This document shows, one piece after another, positions 1-8,291 of a stretch of DNA of 64,000 nucleotides (positions are counted from its first letter, which is position 1; the number at the start of each line of letters is the position of its first letter). The notes beneath the pieces were generated by a model. It saw nothing but the letters and a program-made list of their open reading frames with translations, was not told the DNA's origin and searched no databases. The position numbers and the translations under genes are program-made. The DNA comes from JABCPE02 sp963530615 (GTDB lineage: Bacteria > Bacteroidota > Bacteroidia > Flavobacteriales > Weeksellaceae). Where the stretch lies: positions 10,471 through 74,470 of the forward strand of contig CAUSDX010000008.1 of the NCBI GenBank assembly GCA_963530615.1, given 5' to 3'.

Positions 1-596
1 GTTTTAATGACAGATTATTTTTTGAAAAGTATAAATTTAATGTATCTTCTATTTTATACAAAAAAGAGCAGGTTCGTTTAATTAGTTCTGGCTTTTTACA
101 TTCTGACTGGATGCATCTATTTTTCAACATGTTATCTCTATACTTCTTTCAAGATATTGTAAATCAGTTTTTTGGAACTATTGGTTTTTTATTAATATAT
201 TTTGGTTCTATGATTTTAGGTAATATTTTCAGCTTGATGATTTATAAAAACCAGCCGTGGTATTCAGCTATCGGTGCTTCTGGTGCTGTATCTGGTATTA
301 TTTTTTCTGCAATCGCTATGTATCCAGAGCTTAGAATAGCTATTTTCTTTATTCCTATCACGGGTTGGATTTTCGGTTTTCTCTATTTTGGATATTCTGT
401 TTATATGATGCTTAACCCTAAACAGTGGGATAATATGGGGCATGCGGTACATTTAGGAGGGGCGGTATTTGGTATTTTATATGCTTTTATTTTTCATACA
501 GAATATGTTATTGAAAATATTTATTACATTCTTATCATGTCCATTCCTCTCATTTACTTAGCTTTTCATATCTTAAATAAAAACAAGAAAAATTAA
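1..596 (+). CDS. Rhomboid-family intramembrane serine protease, C-terminal part (cut by window edge)
   Basis: The reading frame is open to the left edge (codons from base 3), so the start lies outside the window. Visible in order: a DWMHLFFNM segment typical of the rhomboid transmembrane helix 2 region, the GASG motif with the catalytic Ser codon at 279-281, and HAVHLGG with the probable catalytic His at 450-452. These form the Ser-His dyad of rhomboids, which cut transmembrane substrates in the plane of the inner membrane. Several hydrophobic helices follow each other, and the protein ends in a short basic tail (NKNKKN). The ATG at 111 is internal and not the real start. Substrate unknown. 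Confidence 0.85.
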   Translation, partial: FNDRLFFEKYKFNVSSILYKKEQVRLISSGFLHSDWMHLFFNMLSLYFFQDIVNQFFGTIGFLLIYFGSMILGNIFSLMIYKNQPWYSAIGASGAVSGIIFSAIAMYPELRIAIFFIPITGWIFGFLYFGYSVYMMLNPKQWDNMGHAVHLGGAVFGILYAFIFHTEYVIENIYYILIMSIPLIYLAFHILNKNKKN

Positions 597-598
597 AA

Positions 599-624
599 AA
601 ATCCCTCAATAATAAGAGGGATTT
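599..624. terminator. Bidirectional intrinsic terminator
   Basis: A perfect 9-bp stem (AAATCCCTC at 599-607 with GAGGGATTT at 616-624) around an 8-nt loop lies between the convergent rhomboid gene and the DUF1343 gene. It has A-rich sequence on one side and T-rich on the other, so it can serve both strands. Confidence 0.8.
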
Positions 625-633
625 TCAATTTAC

Positions 634-1839
634 TTAATTAGGATAAATTATATACTTCTGTCTAATTTTTTCAAAATTTTCCAAATCTTTTTGCCAAGAC
701 TCTCGAATTTGTTCAATAGACTTATAGGAAATGATTTGCTTTCTTAATTCATCTGTTCCTGCCAAAATATCAAACCAATATCTCCCCTTTTTATCCATAA
801 TAAAAAATTCTTTTTTAGGATTTTCATAATGATTATAAGCTTTAATTACCCATTCTAAATTTAACTCTCTCAACTCATTAGGATATTGACTTAAATCTTC
901 TCCATAACAAACCTGACCTTTCAAAAATGGTTCTTTCGCTCCCAATGTAGGCATTGGAGTAAATTGATATCTCATGTTTTTAATCCACGGAGAACCATAA
1001 ATTTGAAAAGGTAAATCGGTTCCTCTTCCTACTGAAACTTGTGTCCCTTCAAAAAAACAAAGACTTGGATAAAGATTAATAGATTTTTTATTCGGTAAAT
1101 TAGGGGAAGGTTTTTCAAGAATAGGATAACGCTTCGTTTTACGATATCCTTTCATTGGAATAACAGTATATTTTACCTGAATTCTATTTTTCATCCACCC
1201 CTCTCCATTTACCATTTTTCCATATTCTCCAATTGTCAATCCATATACAATAGGTACAGGATGCATTCCCACAAAACTTTTCCATTTCTGTTTTAAAATA
1301 GGACCATCTGTATACCCATCATGCGGATTAGGTCTATCCAAAACCACTACTTCTACTCTATTTTCGGCAGCAGCTTCCATCACATAGGTCAATGTAGAAA
1401 TGTAAGTATAAAATCTAACTCCCACATCCTGAATATCAAACAACACTAAATCAATGCCCTTCATCTGCTCTTCAGTTGGTTTTTTATTCGTCCCATAAAG
1501 AGATATGATAGGTAAATTTGTTTTAACATCAATACCATTTTTAATATGTTCCCCTGCATCTGCTTCACCTCTAAAACCATGTTCAGGAGCGAAAATATGC
1601 TTAATTTTCACATTATTCCGTACCAAAAAATCCACCAAATGCATTCGGTCATGTAATAATCCTGTTTGATTCGTTACCACTGCTATAGTTTTATTTTTAA
1701 GCATTGGCAAATATTCTTCAGGCTGGTCTGCTCCTGTTTTGAAGTCTTTTAATGCATCTTGTGCTATAAAATTTTGAAAATTTACAAAAAGCATTAGCAC
1801 AATCAATACAAAATTTTTAAATTTGATTCTTAAATTCAT
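634..1839 (-). CDS. DUF1343 protein, probable exo-beta-N-acetylmuramidase (NamZ-like, GH171)
   Basis: 401 residues. The first 27 or so are a Sec signal peptide with a hydrophobic core (FVLIVLMLFVNF) and a cleavage-like end in AQD, so the product is exported. The body carries family motifs, for example APEHGFRGEADAGEH and FDIQDVGVRFYTYIST. DUF1343 proteins include Bacillus NamZ, which removes terminal MurNAc from peptidoglycan fragments, and related enzymes occur in MurNAc-scavenging Bacteroidota. The muramidase activity here is inferred from the family. The start codon is only 5 nt from that of the divergent ABC permease gene, so their promoters must lie inside each other's coding sequence. 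Confidence 0.82.
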   Translation of the reverse strand: MNLRIKFKNFVLIVLMLFVNFQNFIAQDALKDFKTGADQPEEYLPMLKNKTIAVVTNQTGLLHDRMHLVDFLVRNNVKIKHIFAPEHGFRGEADAGEHIKNGIDVKTNLPIISLYGTNKKPTEEQMKGIDLVLFDIQDVGVRFYTYISTLTYVMEAAAENRVEVVVLDRPNPHDGYTDGPILKQKWKSFVGMHPVPIVYGLTIGEYGKMVNGEGWMKNRIQVKYTVIPMKGYRKTKRYPILEKPSPNLPNKKSINLYPSLCFFEGTQVSVGRGTDLPFQIYGSPWIKNMRYQFTPMPTLGAKEPFLKGQVCYGEDLSQYPNELRELNLEWVIKAYNHYENPKKEFFIMDKKGRYWFDILAGTDELRKQIISYKSIEQIRESWQKDLENFEKIRQKYIIYPN

Positions 1840-1844
1840 AAGTC

Positions 1845-3074
1845 TTGAAATTTCCTATTTATTTTTCTAAAAGAATTGCGTTTTCCAAAGATAATAAAAA
1901 TAACCTTACACGCATTATTATTTTTATAGGAAGGTTATCTGTTTCTTTAGGTATTGTGGTCTCTTTAATCACCATTTCTACTGGTTTAGGGTCAAAAAAA
2001 GCGATTAAAAATAAAATTGGAGATTTTGGAGGTCATATTTCGGTAAAATCTTCTAAATCAAATTCTTCTTATAATTCGTCTGTTTTAAATCAAAATGGTT
2101 TTCAAATAGAAAATTTGAAAAAACTACCTGAAATAGAAACTTTTCAATCTTATATTACAGTAAGTGGAATTCTTCGAAATAAAGATAATTTTGCTGGAAT
2201 TATTTTTAAAGGAGTAGGAAAAAATTTTAGCACAGAAAAATTTAAAAAATTTATCATTTCAGGAGAAATGCCTTCTTTCACCGAAGAAGGCTATAATAAT
2301 GACATTATCATTTCTGAACAATTAGCTAATAATCTAAGACTCAAAGTAAATGATAACATTACAGCGATTTTTTCTAAAGAAAATCAACAACCTCTTTACC
2401 GAAAATTTCATATTAAAGGAATTTATAGCACTGATATTAAATTGATAGATGATTTATTTATCATTGGGGATATCAATCATGCCAGAAAAATACAAAATAT
2501 GGGAAATAATGATGTCGGAGGAGTAGAAATTTTCTTGAAAAATTTTGATGATATAGATACAGTTACCCCAAAAATTGATGAAATCATCACTTATAAAAAC
2601 TATACTGAAAAAGTTACTGATAAATACCCTCAAATTTTACAATGGATTAATATTTTTGATACCAATATATCTGTAATTTTAGGAATTATGCTGATAGTAG
2701 TTGTTATCAATATCATCATGATTTTGCTAATTTTAATTATAAAAAAGACCAATTCTATTGGTATTTTAAAAACTATGGGAGCAAATAACCTACAAATTCG
2801 TATGATTTTTATCAATTATACGCTGCTTATCATGATTCCTGGATTATTTATCGGAAATATTATCGGAATAGGACTACTGTTGATACAAAAGCACTTTGGA
2901 ATTATTCAACTGAATCCACAAGAATACTATGTCAATGTGGTTCCCGTAGACCTAAACCCAATCTACATTTTGGGAATTTCTTTAGGAATTTTAATCATAT
3001 CAGGAATTTCTCTGATATTACCAAGTTATCTCATTAGCAAAATTTCCCCTGCTCAAACCATTAAATACAATTAA
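1845..3074 (+). CDS. ABC transporter permease of the FtsX/LolC-E/MacB type
   Basis: 409 residues with a transmembrane helix near residues 27-47, a periplasmic domain of roughly 220 residues, and three more helices (about 270-297, 320-345, 370-395). This is the topology of LolC/LolE and MacB-like permeases, which move lipoproteins or other cargo out of the inner membrane using a separate ATPase. No ATPase gene is adjacent, so the partner must be elsewhere. The start is TTG at 1845. It gives the N-terminus MKFPIYFSKRIAFSKDNKN, which I remember as typical of flavobacterial relatives, and no ATG gives a comparable one. The exact cargo cannot be read from sequence. Confidence 0.8.
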   Translation: MKFPIYFSKRIAFSKDNKNNLTRIIIFIGRLSVSLGIVVSLITISTGLGSKKAIKNKIGDFGGHISVKSSKSNSSYNSSVLNQNGFQIENLKKLPEIETFQSYITVSGILRNKDNFAGIIFKGVGKNFSTEKFKKFIISGEMPSFTEEGYNNDIIISEQLANNLRLKVNDNITAIFSKENQQPLYRKFHIKGIYSTDIKLIDDLFIIGDINHARKIQNMGNNDVGGVEIFLKNFDDIDTVTPKIDEIITYKNYTEKVTDKYPQILQWINIFDTNISVILGIMLIVVVINIIMILLILIIKKTNSIGILKTMGANNLQIRMIFINYTLLIMIPGLFIGNIIGIGLLLIQKHFGIIQLNPQEYYVNVVPVDLNPIYILGISLGILIISGISLILPSYLISKISPAQTIKYN

Positions 3075-3075
3075 A

Positions 3076-3103
3076 AAAGGTCTGAGAGTAAAATCAGACC
3101 TTT
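3076..3103. terminator. Bidirectional intrinsic terminator
   Basis: A perfect 10-bp stem (AAAGGTCTGA at 3076-3085, TCAGACCTTT at 3094-3103) lies between the convergent ABC permease and malate dehydrogenase genes. Confidence 0.85.
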
Positions 3104-3109
3104 ATAGAT

Positions 3110-4036
3110 TTATATTTTCAAATCTTGATTAACTTTTCTCACAGCCTCGGCAGACATGCGGAATTTTTCTCTTTCTTCATCATTTAGAGAGAGTTCTATT
3201 ATCTCCTCAATTCCATTTCTACCAATAATACAAGGCACTCCTAAACAAATATCCTTTTCTCCATACTCTCCATCTAACCATACAGAACATGGAATCATCT
3301 TCTTATGATCTCCTAAAATAGAATGTACCATACTAGCTACTGCCGCACCAGGAGCATACCAAGCAGATGTTCCTAAAAGTTTCACCAAAGTAGCACCTCC
3401 AATCTTTGTCTCTTCTACAACATAATTTTGCTGTTCTTTATCAATTAATTCCTCCACTGGCACTCCATTTCGGGTCGCTTTACTTATTAATGGTAACATT
3501 CCTGTATCTGAATGAGCCGCAATGACCATACCTTCTACATCAGAAATTGGACATTCCAAAATCTCTGCCAATCTATATCGGAAACGAGCAGTATCCAAAG
3601 CCCCTCCCATTCCTATAATTCTATTTTTAGGCAAATTAAAAGATTTATGAGCCAAATATGTCATTGTATCCATCGGATTAGTTACCATAATTAAAATAGC
3701 ATTAGGTGAATATTTCAAAGCATTTCTTGTAACATTGAGGACAATTTCTGCATTGATATTTACTAATTCTTCCCTTGTCATCCCTGGTTTTCTAGGCACT
3801 CCAGATGTTACTACAATAACCTCAGAATTTGCTGTCTTTCCATAATCTCCAGTAGTTCCTATAATTCTTGTATTAAAATCCTTGAAAGAAGCTGTCTGCA
3901 TCAAATCCATTGCTTTACCTTCTGCTAATTCTTCTTTCACATCTACTAAAACTACTTCACTAGCAAAGTTTTTCATTGCGATATATTCCGCACAACTTGC
4001 TCCTACGGCACCTGCTCCTACTACTGTTATCTTCAT
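3110..4036 (-). CDS. mdh: Malate dehydrogenase
   Basis: 308 residues of the LDH-like malate dehydrogenase type. It interconverts malate and oxaloacetate with NAD in the TCA cycle. An N-terminal Rossmann motif GAGAVGAS is followed by an Asp in the VLVDVKE strand, which favours NAD. The substrate loop reads RKPGMTREEL, with the Arg expected for malate rather than lactate. VTNPMDTMTY and the catalytic His of AAHSDTGMLPL follow. The length matches the family. It is a single gene, with terminators or convergent ends on both sides. Confidence 0.95.
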   Translation of the reverse strand: MKITVVGAGAVGASCAEYIAMKNFASEVVLVDVKEELAEGKAMDLMQTASFKDFNTRIIGTTGDYGKTANSEVIVVTSGVPRKPGMTREELVNINAEIVLNVTRNALKYSPNAILIMVTNPMDTMTYLAHKSFNLPKNRIIGMGGALDTARFRYRLAEILECPISDVEGMVIAAHSDTGMLPLISKATRNGVPVEELIDKEQQNYVVEETKIGGATLVKLLGTSAWYAPGAAVASMVHSILGDHKKMIPCSVWLDGEYGEKDICLGVPCIIGRNGIEEIIELSLNDEEREKFRMSAEAVRKVNQDLKI

Positions 4037-4188
4037 ATTATATATTTATTATTAAAAAACTTGGTAAAGGTATGAATTATTTAATTTTTTCTCTAAATCT
4101 AAAAATAGACTTTTTCTATCTTTCTTTTTTATTCCATAATTGAGCATTATTTTATAATTTTGTAATTTCACTTTTAATTTTTGTGATT

Positions 4189-5016
4189 ATGAAAAAAGAA
4201 TTTTTAATACATCTTAATGAAGGCTATCGCAAAAGAAAATATGATTTAGATAAAATAAAAATAGAGAAATTTATAGATTCTTTTTTTCGTTTTCTTTTCT
4301 TTTTAGAATATCAAAGATGTATTTCTCAATATGAAATTAATAACCGTTTAGAAACTTTCAAAATAGAATTCAAATCCATCTTAAAAATAGTAATTGATGA
4401 TACTGATAAAATAGATTTAACCACAAAAATATTTTTTGATAAACTCCCCGATACTTATCATCTTTTAGAAAAAGATGCTCAATTTTTTCTAGATTGTGAC
4501 CCTGCTGCTACTCATTTAGAAGAAATCATGGTCTCTTATCCTGGTTTTTATGCTATTTCTTTTTATCGTTTTGCTCATACTTTATATAAAGAAAATATCC
4601 CTCTAATACCTAGAATGTGGACTGAACTCGCCCACAGCAAAACAGGAATAGATATCCACCCAGGAGCTAATATTGGAGAATCTTTTTTCATTGACCACGG
4701 TACAGGAATTGTTATCGGAGAAACTAGCCAAATAGGAAGTTGTGTTAAAATTTATCAAAATGTAACATTAGGAGCTTTAGCTGTCTCAAAAGGCATTGCA
4801 AATACTAAACGGCACCCTACCATAGAGGATAATGTAACCATATATGCAGGAGCTACTATTCTAGGAGGAAAAACAACAATTGGGAAAGGTAGTACTATTG
4901 GAGGAAATGTTTGGATTACAGAGAGTATTGCCCCATTTAGCTTAGTTTATTACAAGGATAAAACAATTATTCGCAGTAAAGATAAATATCCTGAACCTAT
5001 AAATTTTTCTATATAA
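4189..5016 (+). CDS. cysE: Serine O-acetyltransferase
   Basis: About 275 residues. It transfers acetyl from acetyl-CoA to L-serine, giving O-acetylserine, the substrate of cysteine synthase encoded downstream. The N-terminal half is a helical domain, and the C-terminal half has left-handed beta-helix hexapeptide repeats (IDIHPGANIGESFFIDHG, GIVIGET, VKIYQNVTLGAL). The HPTIEDNVTIYAGATILGG stretch is characteristic. The ATG at 4189 is preferred over the GTG at 4183, which would only add two residues. It lies directly upstream of the attenuator and cysK but seems to be separated from them by a new promoter at 5019. Confidence 0.93.
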   Translation: MKKEFLIHLNEGYRKRKYDLDKIKIEKFIDSFFRFLFFLEYQRCISQYEINNRLETFKIEFKSILKIVIDDTDKIDLTTKIFFDKLPDTYHLLEKDAQFFLDCDPAATHLEEIMVSYPGFYAISFYRFAHTLYKENIPLIPRMWTELAHSKTGIDIHPGANIGESFFIDHGTGIVIGETSQIGSCVKIYQNVTLGALAVSKGIANTKRHPTIEDNVTIYAGATILGGKTTIGKGSTIGGNVWITESIAPFSLVYYKDKTIIRSKDKYPEPINFSI

Positions 5017-5018
5017 GA

Positions 5019-5049
5019 TTTGTTCAATTCAAAAAATATATTACCTTTG
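5019..5049 (+). promoter_or_regulatory. Bacteroidota-type promoter of the cysK leader
   Basis: TTTG at 5019-5022, a 19-nt spacer and TACCTTTG at 5042-5049 match the Bacteroidota sigma-ABfr consensus (TTTG, about 19 nt, TAnnTTTG) exactly. It begins 3 nt after the cysE stop, and transcription should start near 5055. It therefore drives the leader and cysK separately from cysE. Confidence 0.8.
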
Positions 5050-5066
5050 TAAAAATTTAGTAGGGA

Positions 5067-5132
5067 ATGTCAAAATTAAACAATTTGTTGTGTTGTGCAA
5101 GTAAAAACGGATTCAGAATTCTGATTGCGTAG
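5067..5132 (+). CDS. Cysteine-rich leader peptide (21 aa)
   Basis: An ATG at 5067 opens a 21-codon frame ending in TAG at 5130-5132. It begins MSKLNNLLCC and ends FRILIA, with Cys at positions 9 and 10. A purine-rich AGGG sits just before the start. It lies between a consensus promoter and an intrinsic terminator, ahead of cysteine synthase. The likely role is to sense charged tRNA-Cys by ribosome pausing, not to make a functional peptide. It is too short for usual gene callers. Confidence 0.72.
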   Translation: MSKLNNLLCCASKNGFRILIA

Positions 5133-5159
5133 CAATACATGTTGTTATACTTTATACAG

Positions 5160-5196
5160 AGAACTGAATTCATAATAAAATTCAGTTCTTTTTTTT
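5160..5196 (+). terminator. Intrinsic terminator of the cysK leader
   Basis: A perfect 11-bp stem (AGAACTGAATT at 5160-5170, AATTCAGTTCT at 5179-5189) with an 8-nt loop is followed by a run of T to 5196. It stands 24 nt upstream of the cysK start and would stop transcription unless the 5' arm is captured by 5109-5122. Confidence 0.88.
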
Positions 5197-5220
5197 ATTA
5201 TAAAATCAAAATTTTAAGAT

Positions 5221-6150
5221 ATGAAATATACAAATGTTTTAGAAACCATCGGAAAAACTCCTATCGTAAGACTAAGTAAAATATTTCCTAACCATAATGT
5301 TTGGATTAAATTAGAAAAATCTAACCCTGGAGGAAGTATCAAAGATAGGATTGCCTTAGCAATGATAGAAACTGCTGAAAAAGAAGGAATTATTAATAAA
5401 GAAACTCAAATTATAGAGCCAACTTCTGGAAATACAGGAGTAGGTCTTGCTATGGTTTCTGCAGTGAAAGGTTATAAACTTACCCTCGTAATGCCAGAAA
5501 GCATGAGCATAGAGAGAAGAAAATTGATGTCTGCTTACGGAGCCAATATTATCTTAACTCCAAAAGAGTTAGGAATGAAAGGTGCAATTACAAAAGCAAT
5601 AGAACTGTCAGAACAAACTCCTAATTCTTGGATTCCCCAACAGTTTGAAAACGCTGCTAATCCCGAAATACATAGAAATACCACAGCCCAAGAAATTCTA
5701 AATGATTTTTCAGATGGATTAGATTATTTTATTACAGGAGTAGGTACAGGAGGGCATATCACAGGAGTTTCAGAAATTTTAAAGCAAAGATTCCCAAAAC
5801 TAAAAAGTTTTGCTGTAGAACCTGAACTATCACCCGTTATCAGCGGAGGGACACCTGGTCCTCACCCTATACAAGGTATCGGTGCTGGATTCATTCCAAC
5901 AACACTAAACACCCAAATCTTAGATGGAACAATTAAAGTAAGCAAAGAGGAAGCTTTTACTTTTACTTTAAGATTAGCAAAAGAAGAAGGTATTTTAGCG
6001 GGAATTTCTACGGGTGCTTCCTTGGCAGCAATAGCGCAAAAAATAACAGAACTTCCTGAAAATGTTCAAATTTTAACTATCAATTATGATACAGGAGAAA
6101 GATATTGGTCAGTAGAAGGTCTCTTTGAAGAAAATATAATCAGTTTATAA
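5221..6150 (+). CDS. cysK: Cysteine synthase (O-acetylserine sulfhydrylase)
   Basis: 309 residues, a PLP fold-type II enzyme. It makes L-cysteine from O-acetylserine and sulfide, the step after CysE. The PLP Lys is K41 in GGSIKDR. The substrate loop is TSGNTG (about 69-74), the phosphate-binding glycine loop is GTGGHITG, and the ISTGASLAA Ser near the C-terminus contacts the PLP ring. Length fits CysK/CysM. I chose CysK because of overall similarity and pairing with cysE; CysM specificity cannot be fully excluded. Expression is probably controlled by the leader at 5056-5196. Confidence 0.92.
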   Translation: MKYTNVLETIGKTPIVRLSKIFPNHNVWIKLEKSNPGGSIKDRIALAMIETAEKEGIINKETQIIEPTSGNTGVGLAMVSAVKGYKLTLVMPESMSIERRKLMSAYGANIILTPKELGMKGAITKAIELSEQTPNSWIPQQFENAANPEIHRNTTAQEILNDFSDGLDYFITGVGTGGHITGVSEILKQRFPKLKSFAVEPELSPVISGGTPGPHPIQGIGAGFIPTTLNTQILDGTIKVSKEEAFTFTLRLAKEEGILAGISTGASLAAIAQKITELPENVQILTINYDTGERYWSVEGLFEENIISL

Positions 6151-6166
6151 TCATTTTTAACAATAA

Positions 6167-6208
6167 AAAATGGCAATCCTTAAATTTAAATATAAAGATT
6201 GCCATTTT
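6167..6208. terminator. Bidirectional intrinsic terminator
   Basis: A perfect 12-bp stem (AAAATGGCAATC at 6167-6178, GATTGCCATTTT at 6197-6208) with an AT-only loop lies between convergent cysK and rny. Confidence 0.88.
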
Positions 6209-6213
6209 ATTTT

Positions 6214-7788
6214 TTATCTTGCAATATTTACCGCCCTCGTTTCTCTAATTACGGTAACTTTTACTTGTCCAGGATAAGTTAATTCGTTCTGAATTTTCTC
6301 TGAAATATCATAGGACAACTGATGTGCCTTCTCATCATTTACCTTTCCACTTTCTACCATCACACGGAGTTCTCTTCCTGCTTGAATTGCGAATGCATTA
6401 GATACCCCATCAAAACTTAAAGCTGCTGCCTCTAAATCCTTTAATCTCTGAATATAAGATTCTAAAACTTGTCTTCTTGCCCCTGGTCTCGCCCCTGAAA
6501 TGGCATCAGCAACCTGAACAATCGGAGATAACAAAGAGGTCATTTCAATTTCATCATGATGAGCACCAATAGCATTGACTACCTCTGGATTTTCTCCATA
6601 TTTTTCTGCCCATTGCATCCCCAAAAGTGCGTGAGGTAACTCAGATTCTTGTTCTGGAACTTTTCCAATATCGTGCAATAATCCTGCTCTCTTTGCTAAT
6701 TTTACATTTAAGCCCAACTCGGCTGCCATTGTTGCTGCAATATTAGCCACTTCACGAGAATGTTGCAATAAATTTTGTCCGTAAGATGAACGGTATTTCA
6801 TTCTTCCTACCACTTTTACTAATTCTGGATGAAGCCCGTGAATCCCTAATTCTATAATAGTTCTCTTACCTACTTCTATAATTTCTTCTTCTATTTGCTT
6901 TTGAGTTTTTTCTACTACCTCCTCTATTCTTGCTGGGTGTATTCTACCATCTGTCACTAACCTATGAAGAGATAATCTTGCAATTTCTCTTCTCACAGGG
7001 TCAAAACAAGAAAGCAAAATAGCCTCTGGAGTATCATCAACAATAATTTCTACTCCTGTTACAGCTTCTAATGCCCTAATGTTTCTACCTTCTCTACCAA
7101 TAATACGCCCTTTAACTTCATCAGACTCTATATTGAATACCGATACAGAATTTTCTATAGCTTGCTCTGTTCCTACTCTTTGAATAGTTTGAATAACAAT
7201 CTTCCTAGCCTCATTTTTGGCATTCATCTGAGCCTCTTCCATAATATCCTGAACATAAGCTTGAGCTCTTGTTTTAGCCTCAGCTTTCATACTCTCTACT
7301 AACTCCTTCTTTGCTTCCTCTGCCGAATATCCTGAAATTTTCTCAAGCATTTCCACTTTTTGAGCATTAGCTTCATCAAGTTCTAATTGCTTTCTATGAA
7401 CCGCTTCTTGTTTCTTCTCATAATCAACCACTTGTCGTTCTAATTCTTTTTCTAATTTAGAAACTTTATTAAGCTCCTCATTAAGCTTATTTTCCTTATC
7501 CTTCATCCTTTTTTCAATCTCCTGCATTTTTCTTTCACGAGACTGAATATTCGCATCATGCTCGGTTTTCAGCTCTAAAAATTTTTCTTTCGCTTGAACT
7601 ATTCGCTCTTTTTTAATAGATTCTGCCTGGACATTTGCATTTTGAATAATATTCTCTGCATTTTGTTTAGCGTCTTTGATGATAAGATTTGCCTTAGAGT
7701 CAGTAGATTTCCTTGAATAAAAAATCCCTCCTATTACTCCAGCGACAGCTCCCATCACACCTACAATCATATAAAATATTATATCCAT
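6214..7788 (-). CDS. rny: Ribonuclease Y
   Basis: 524 residues, the membrane-bound endoribonuclease that starts mRNA decay in many bacteria. In order: one N-terminal transmembrane helix (IIFYMIVGVMGAVAGVIGG), a long charged coiled coil to about residue 190, a KH RNA-binding domain with the GRIIGREGRNI loop (about 215-275), and an HD phosphohydrolase domain with LLQHSREVA and LLHDIGK metal-binding motifs (about 335-430). Length is standard. It lies downstream of the 6S RNA and zapA, a common neighbourhood in the Bacteroidota. Confidence 0.95.
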   Translation of the reverse strand: MDIIFYMIVGVMGAVAGVIGGIFYSRKSTDSKANLIIKDAKQNAENIIQNANVQAESIKKERIVQAKEKFLELKTEHDANIQSRERKMQEIEKRMKDKENKLNEELNKVSKLEKELERQVVDYEKKQEAVHRKQLELDEANAQKVEMLEKISGYSAEEAKKELVESMKAEAKTRAQAYVQDIMEEAQMNAKNEARKIVIQTIQRVGTEQAIENSVSVFNIESDEVKGRIIGREGRNIRALEAVTGVEIIVDDTPEAILLSCFDPVRREIARLSLHRLVTDGRIHPARIEEVVEKTQKQIEEEIIEVGKRTIIELGIHGLHPELVKVVGRMKYRSSYGQNLLQHSREVANIAATMAAELGLNVKLAKRAGLLHDIGKVPEQESELPHALLGMQWAEKYGENPEVVNAIGAHHDEIEMTSLLSPIVQVADAISGARPGARRQVLESYIQRLKDLEAAALSFDGVSNAFAIQAGRELRVMVESGKVNDEKAHQLSYDISEKIQNELTYPGQVKVTVIRETRAVNIAR

Positions 7789-7828
7789 TTTAGTATTTAA
7801 TTATATTTAACATTCATTTTTTTAAATA

Positions 7829-8001
7829 AAAAAACCTACAACAATTCAAGTTGATGTTAGAGTAAACTCCTAATCAACAAGATTTGAACTGATTTCCACG
7901 CTCTGTAATCCGTAAAAAACGGCACGCCATCACATGGGCATTTGCTCGGTAATTGTTTAGCGTTGAGTTTACCTAAATGTGTTAGAACTGATGTAGGTTA
8001 T
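7829..8001 (-). ncRNA. ssrS: 6S RNA, flavobacterial type
   Basis: About 172 nt on the minus strand between zapA and rny. The ends pair (AACCTACA at 7833-7840 with TGTAGGTT at 7992-7999), an inner stem pairs GTAAACTC (7862-7869) with GAGTTTAC (7965-7972), and between them are unpaired stretches forming a central bubble, the hallmark of 6S RNA. The minus-strand 3' end runs into a T tract, which sets the orientation. 6S RNA mimics an open promoter and binds RNA polymerase holoenzyme. I base the assignment on structure, size and the zapA neighbour; a covariance search with the Rfam 6S-Flavo model would settle it. Confidence 0.8.
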
Positions 8002-8012
8002 TATATTTTAAT

Positions 8013-8291
8013 TTATTTTTCTAAATTATTTAATAACTGATTGATTCTGGCTAGTTTTTGAGTAGAAGATTTTATATTATTTTCTAAACTTATTGCATTC
8101 ATCTCCGCACTTACCCCCAATCTTAACGCACACATTGCCAGAGCATCCTGTTTATCCTTTATAGCATATCCTTTTTCAAAATCCTTAATCATTTGCTCTA
8201 TTTGTTTTCCTACCTTTCGCAATACTATTTCCTCTGTATCTGGAACATTAAGAGGATATGAACGCCCTGCTATAACAATATTTATCTCCAT
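8013..8291 (-). CDS. zapA: Cell division protein ZapA
   Basis: 92 residues. ZapA binds FtsZ filaments and promotes Z-ring assembly at midcell. The N-terminal IVIAGRSYPLNV and the following globular part match the ZapA fold, and the C-terminus is a helix suited to coiled-coil dimerisation. The start at 8291 is chosen over the longer frame to 8324 because its ATG overlaps the stop of the upstream gene as TAATG, implying translational coupling, and because the family begins at this MEINIVIAG. Confidence 0.85.
   Translation of the reverse strand: MEINIVIAGRSYPLNVPDTEEIVLRKVGKQIEQMIKDFEKGYAIKDKQDALAMCALRLGVSAEMNAISLENNIKSSTQKLARINQLLNNLEK

Larger units (their letters stand above)
5056..5196 (+). 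promoter_or_regulatory. Putative cysteine-codon transcription attenuator upstream of cysK
   Basis: This leader of about 140 nt contains a short ORF with two adjacent Cys codons (TGT TGT at 5091-5096), a strong terminator hairpin (5160-5189 plus eight T), and a segment at 5109-5122 that can pair with the terminator's 5' arm at 5160-5171 (12 pairs, one G-U, one 2-nt bulge). The two structures exclude each other. A ribosome paused at the Cys codons would leave 5109-5122 free, allowing antitermination. A ribosome at the leader stop codon (5130-5132) would cover part of it, allowing termination. The mechanism is inferred; the elements are visible. Confidence 0.75.

Noticed and set aside
5056..5196. 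Metabolite-binding riboswitch upstream of cysK
   Set aside because: The leader is short, shows no conserved aptamer that I recognise, and is better explained by the Cys-codon leader peptide and competing hairpins.
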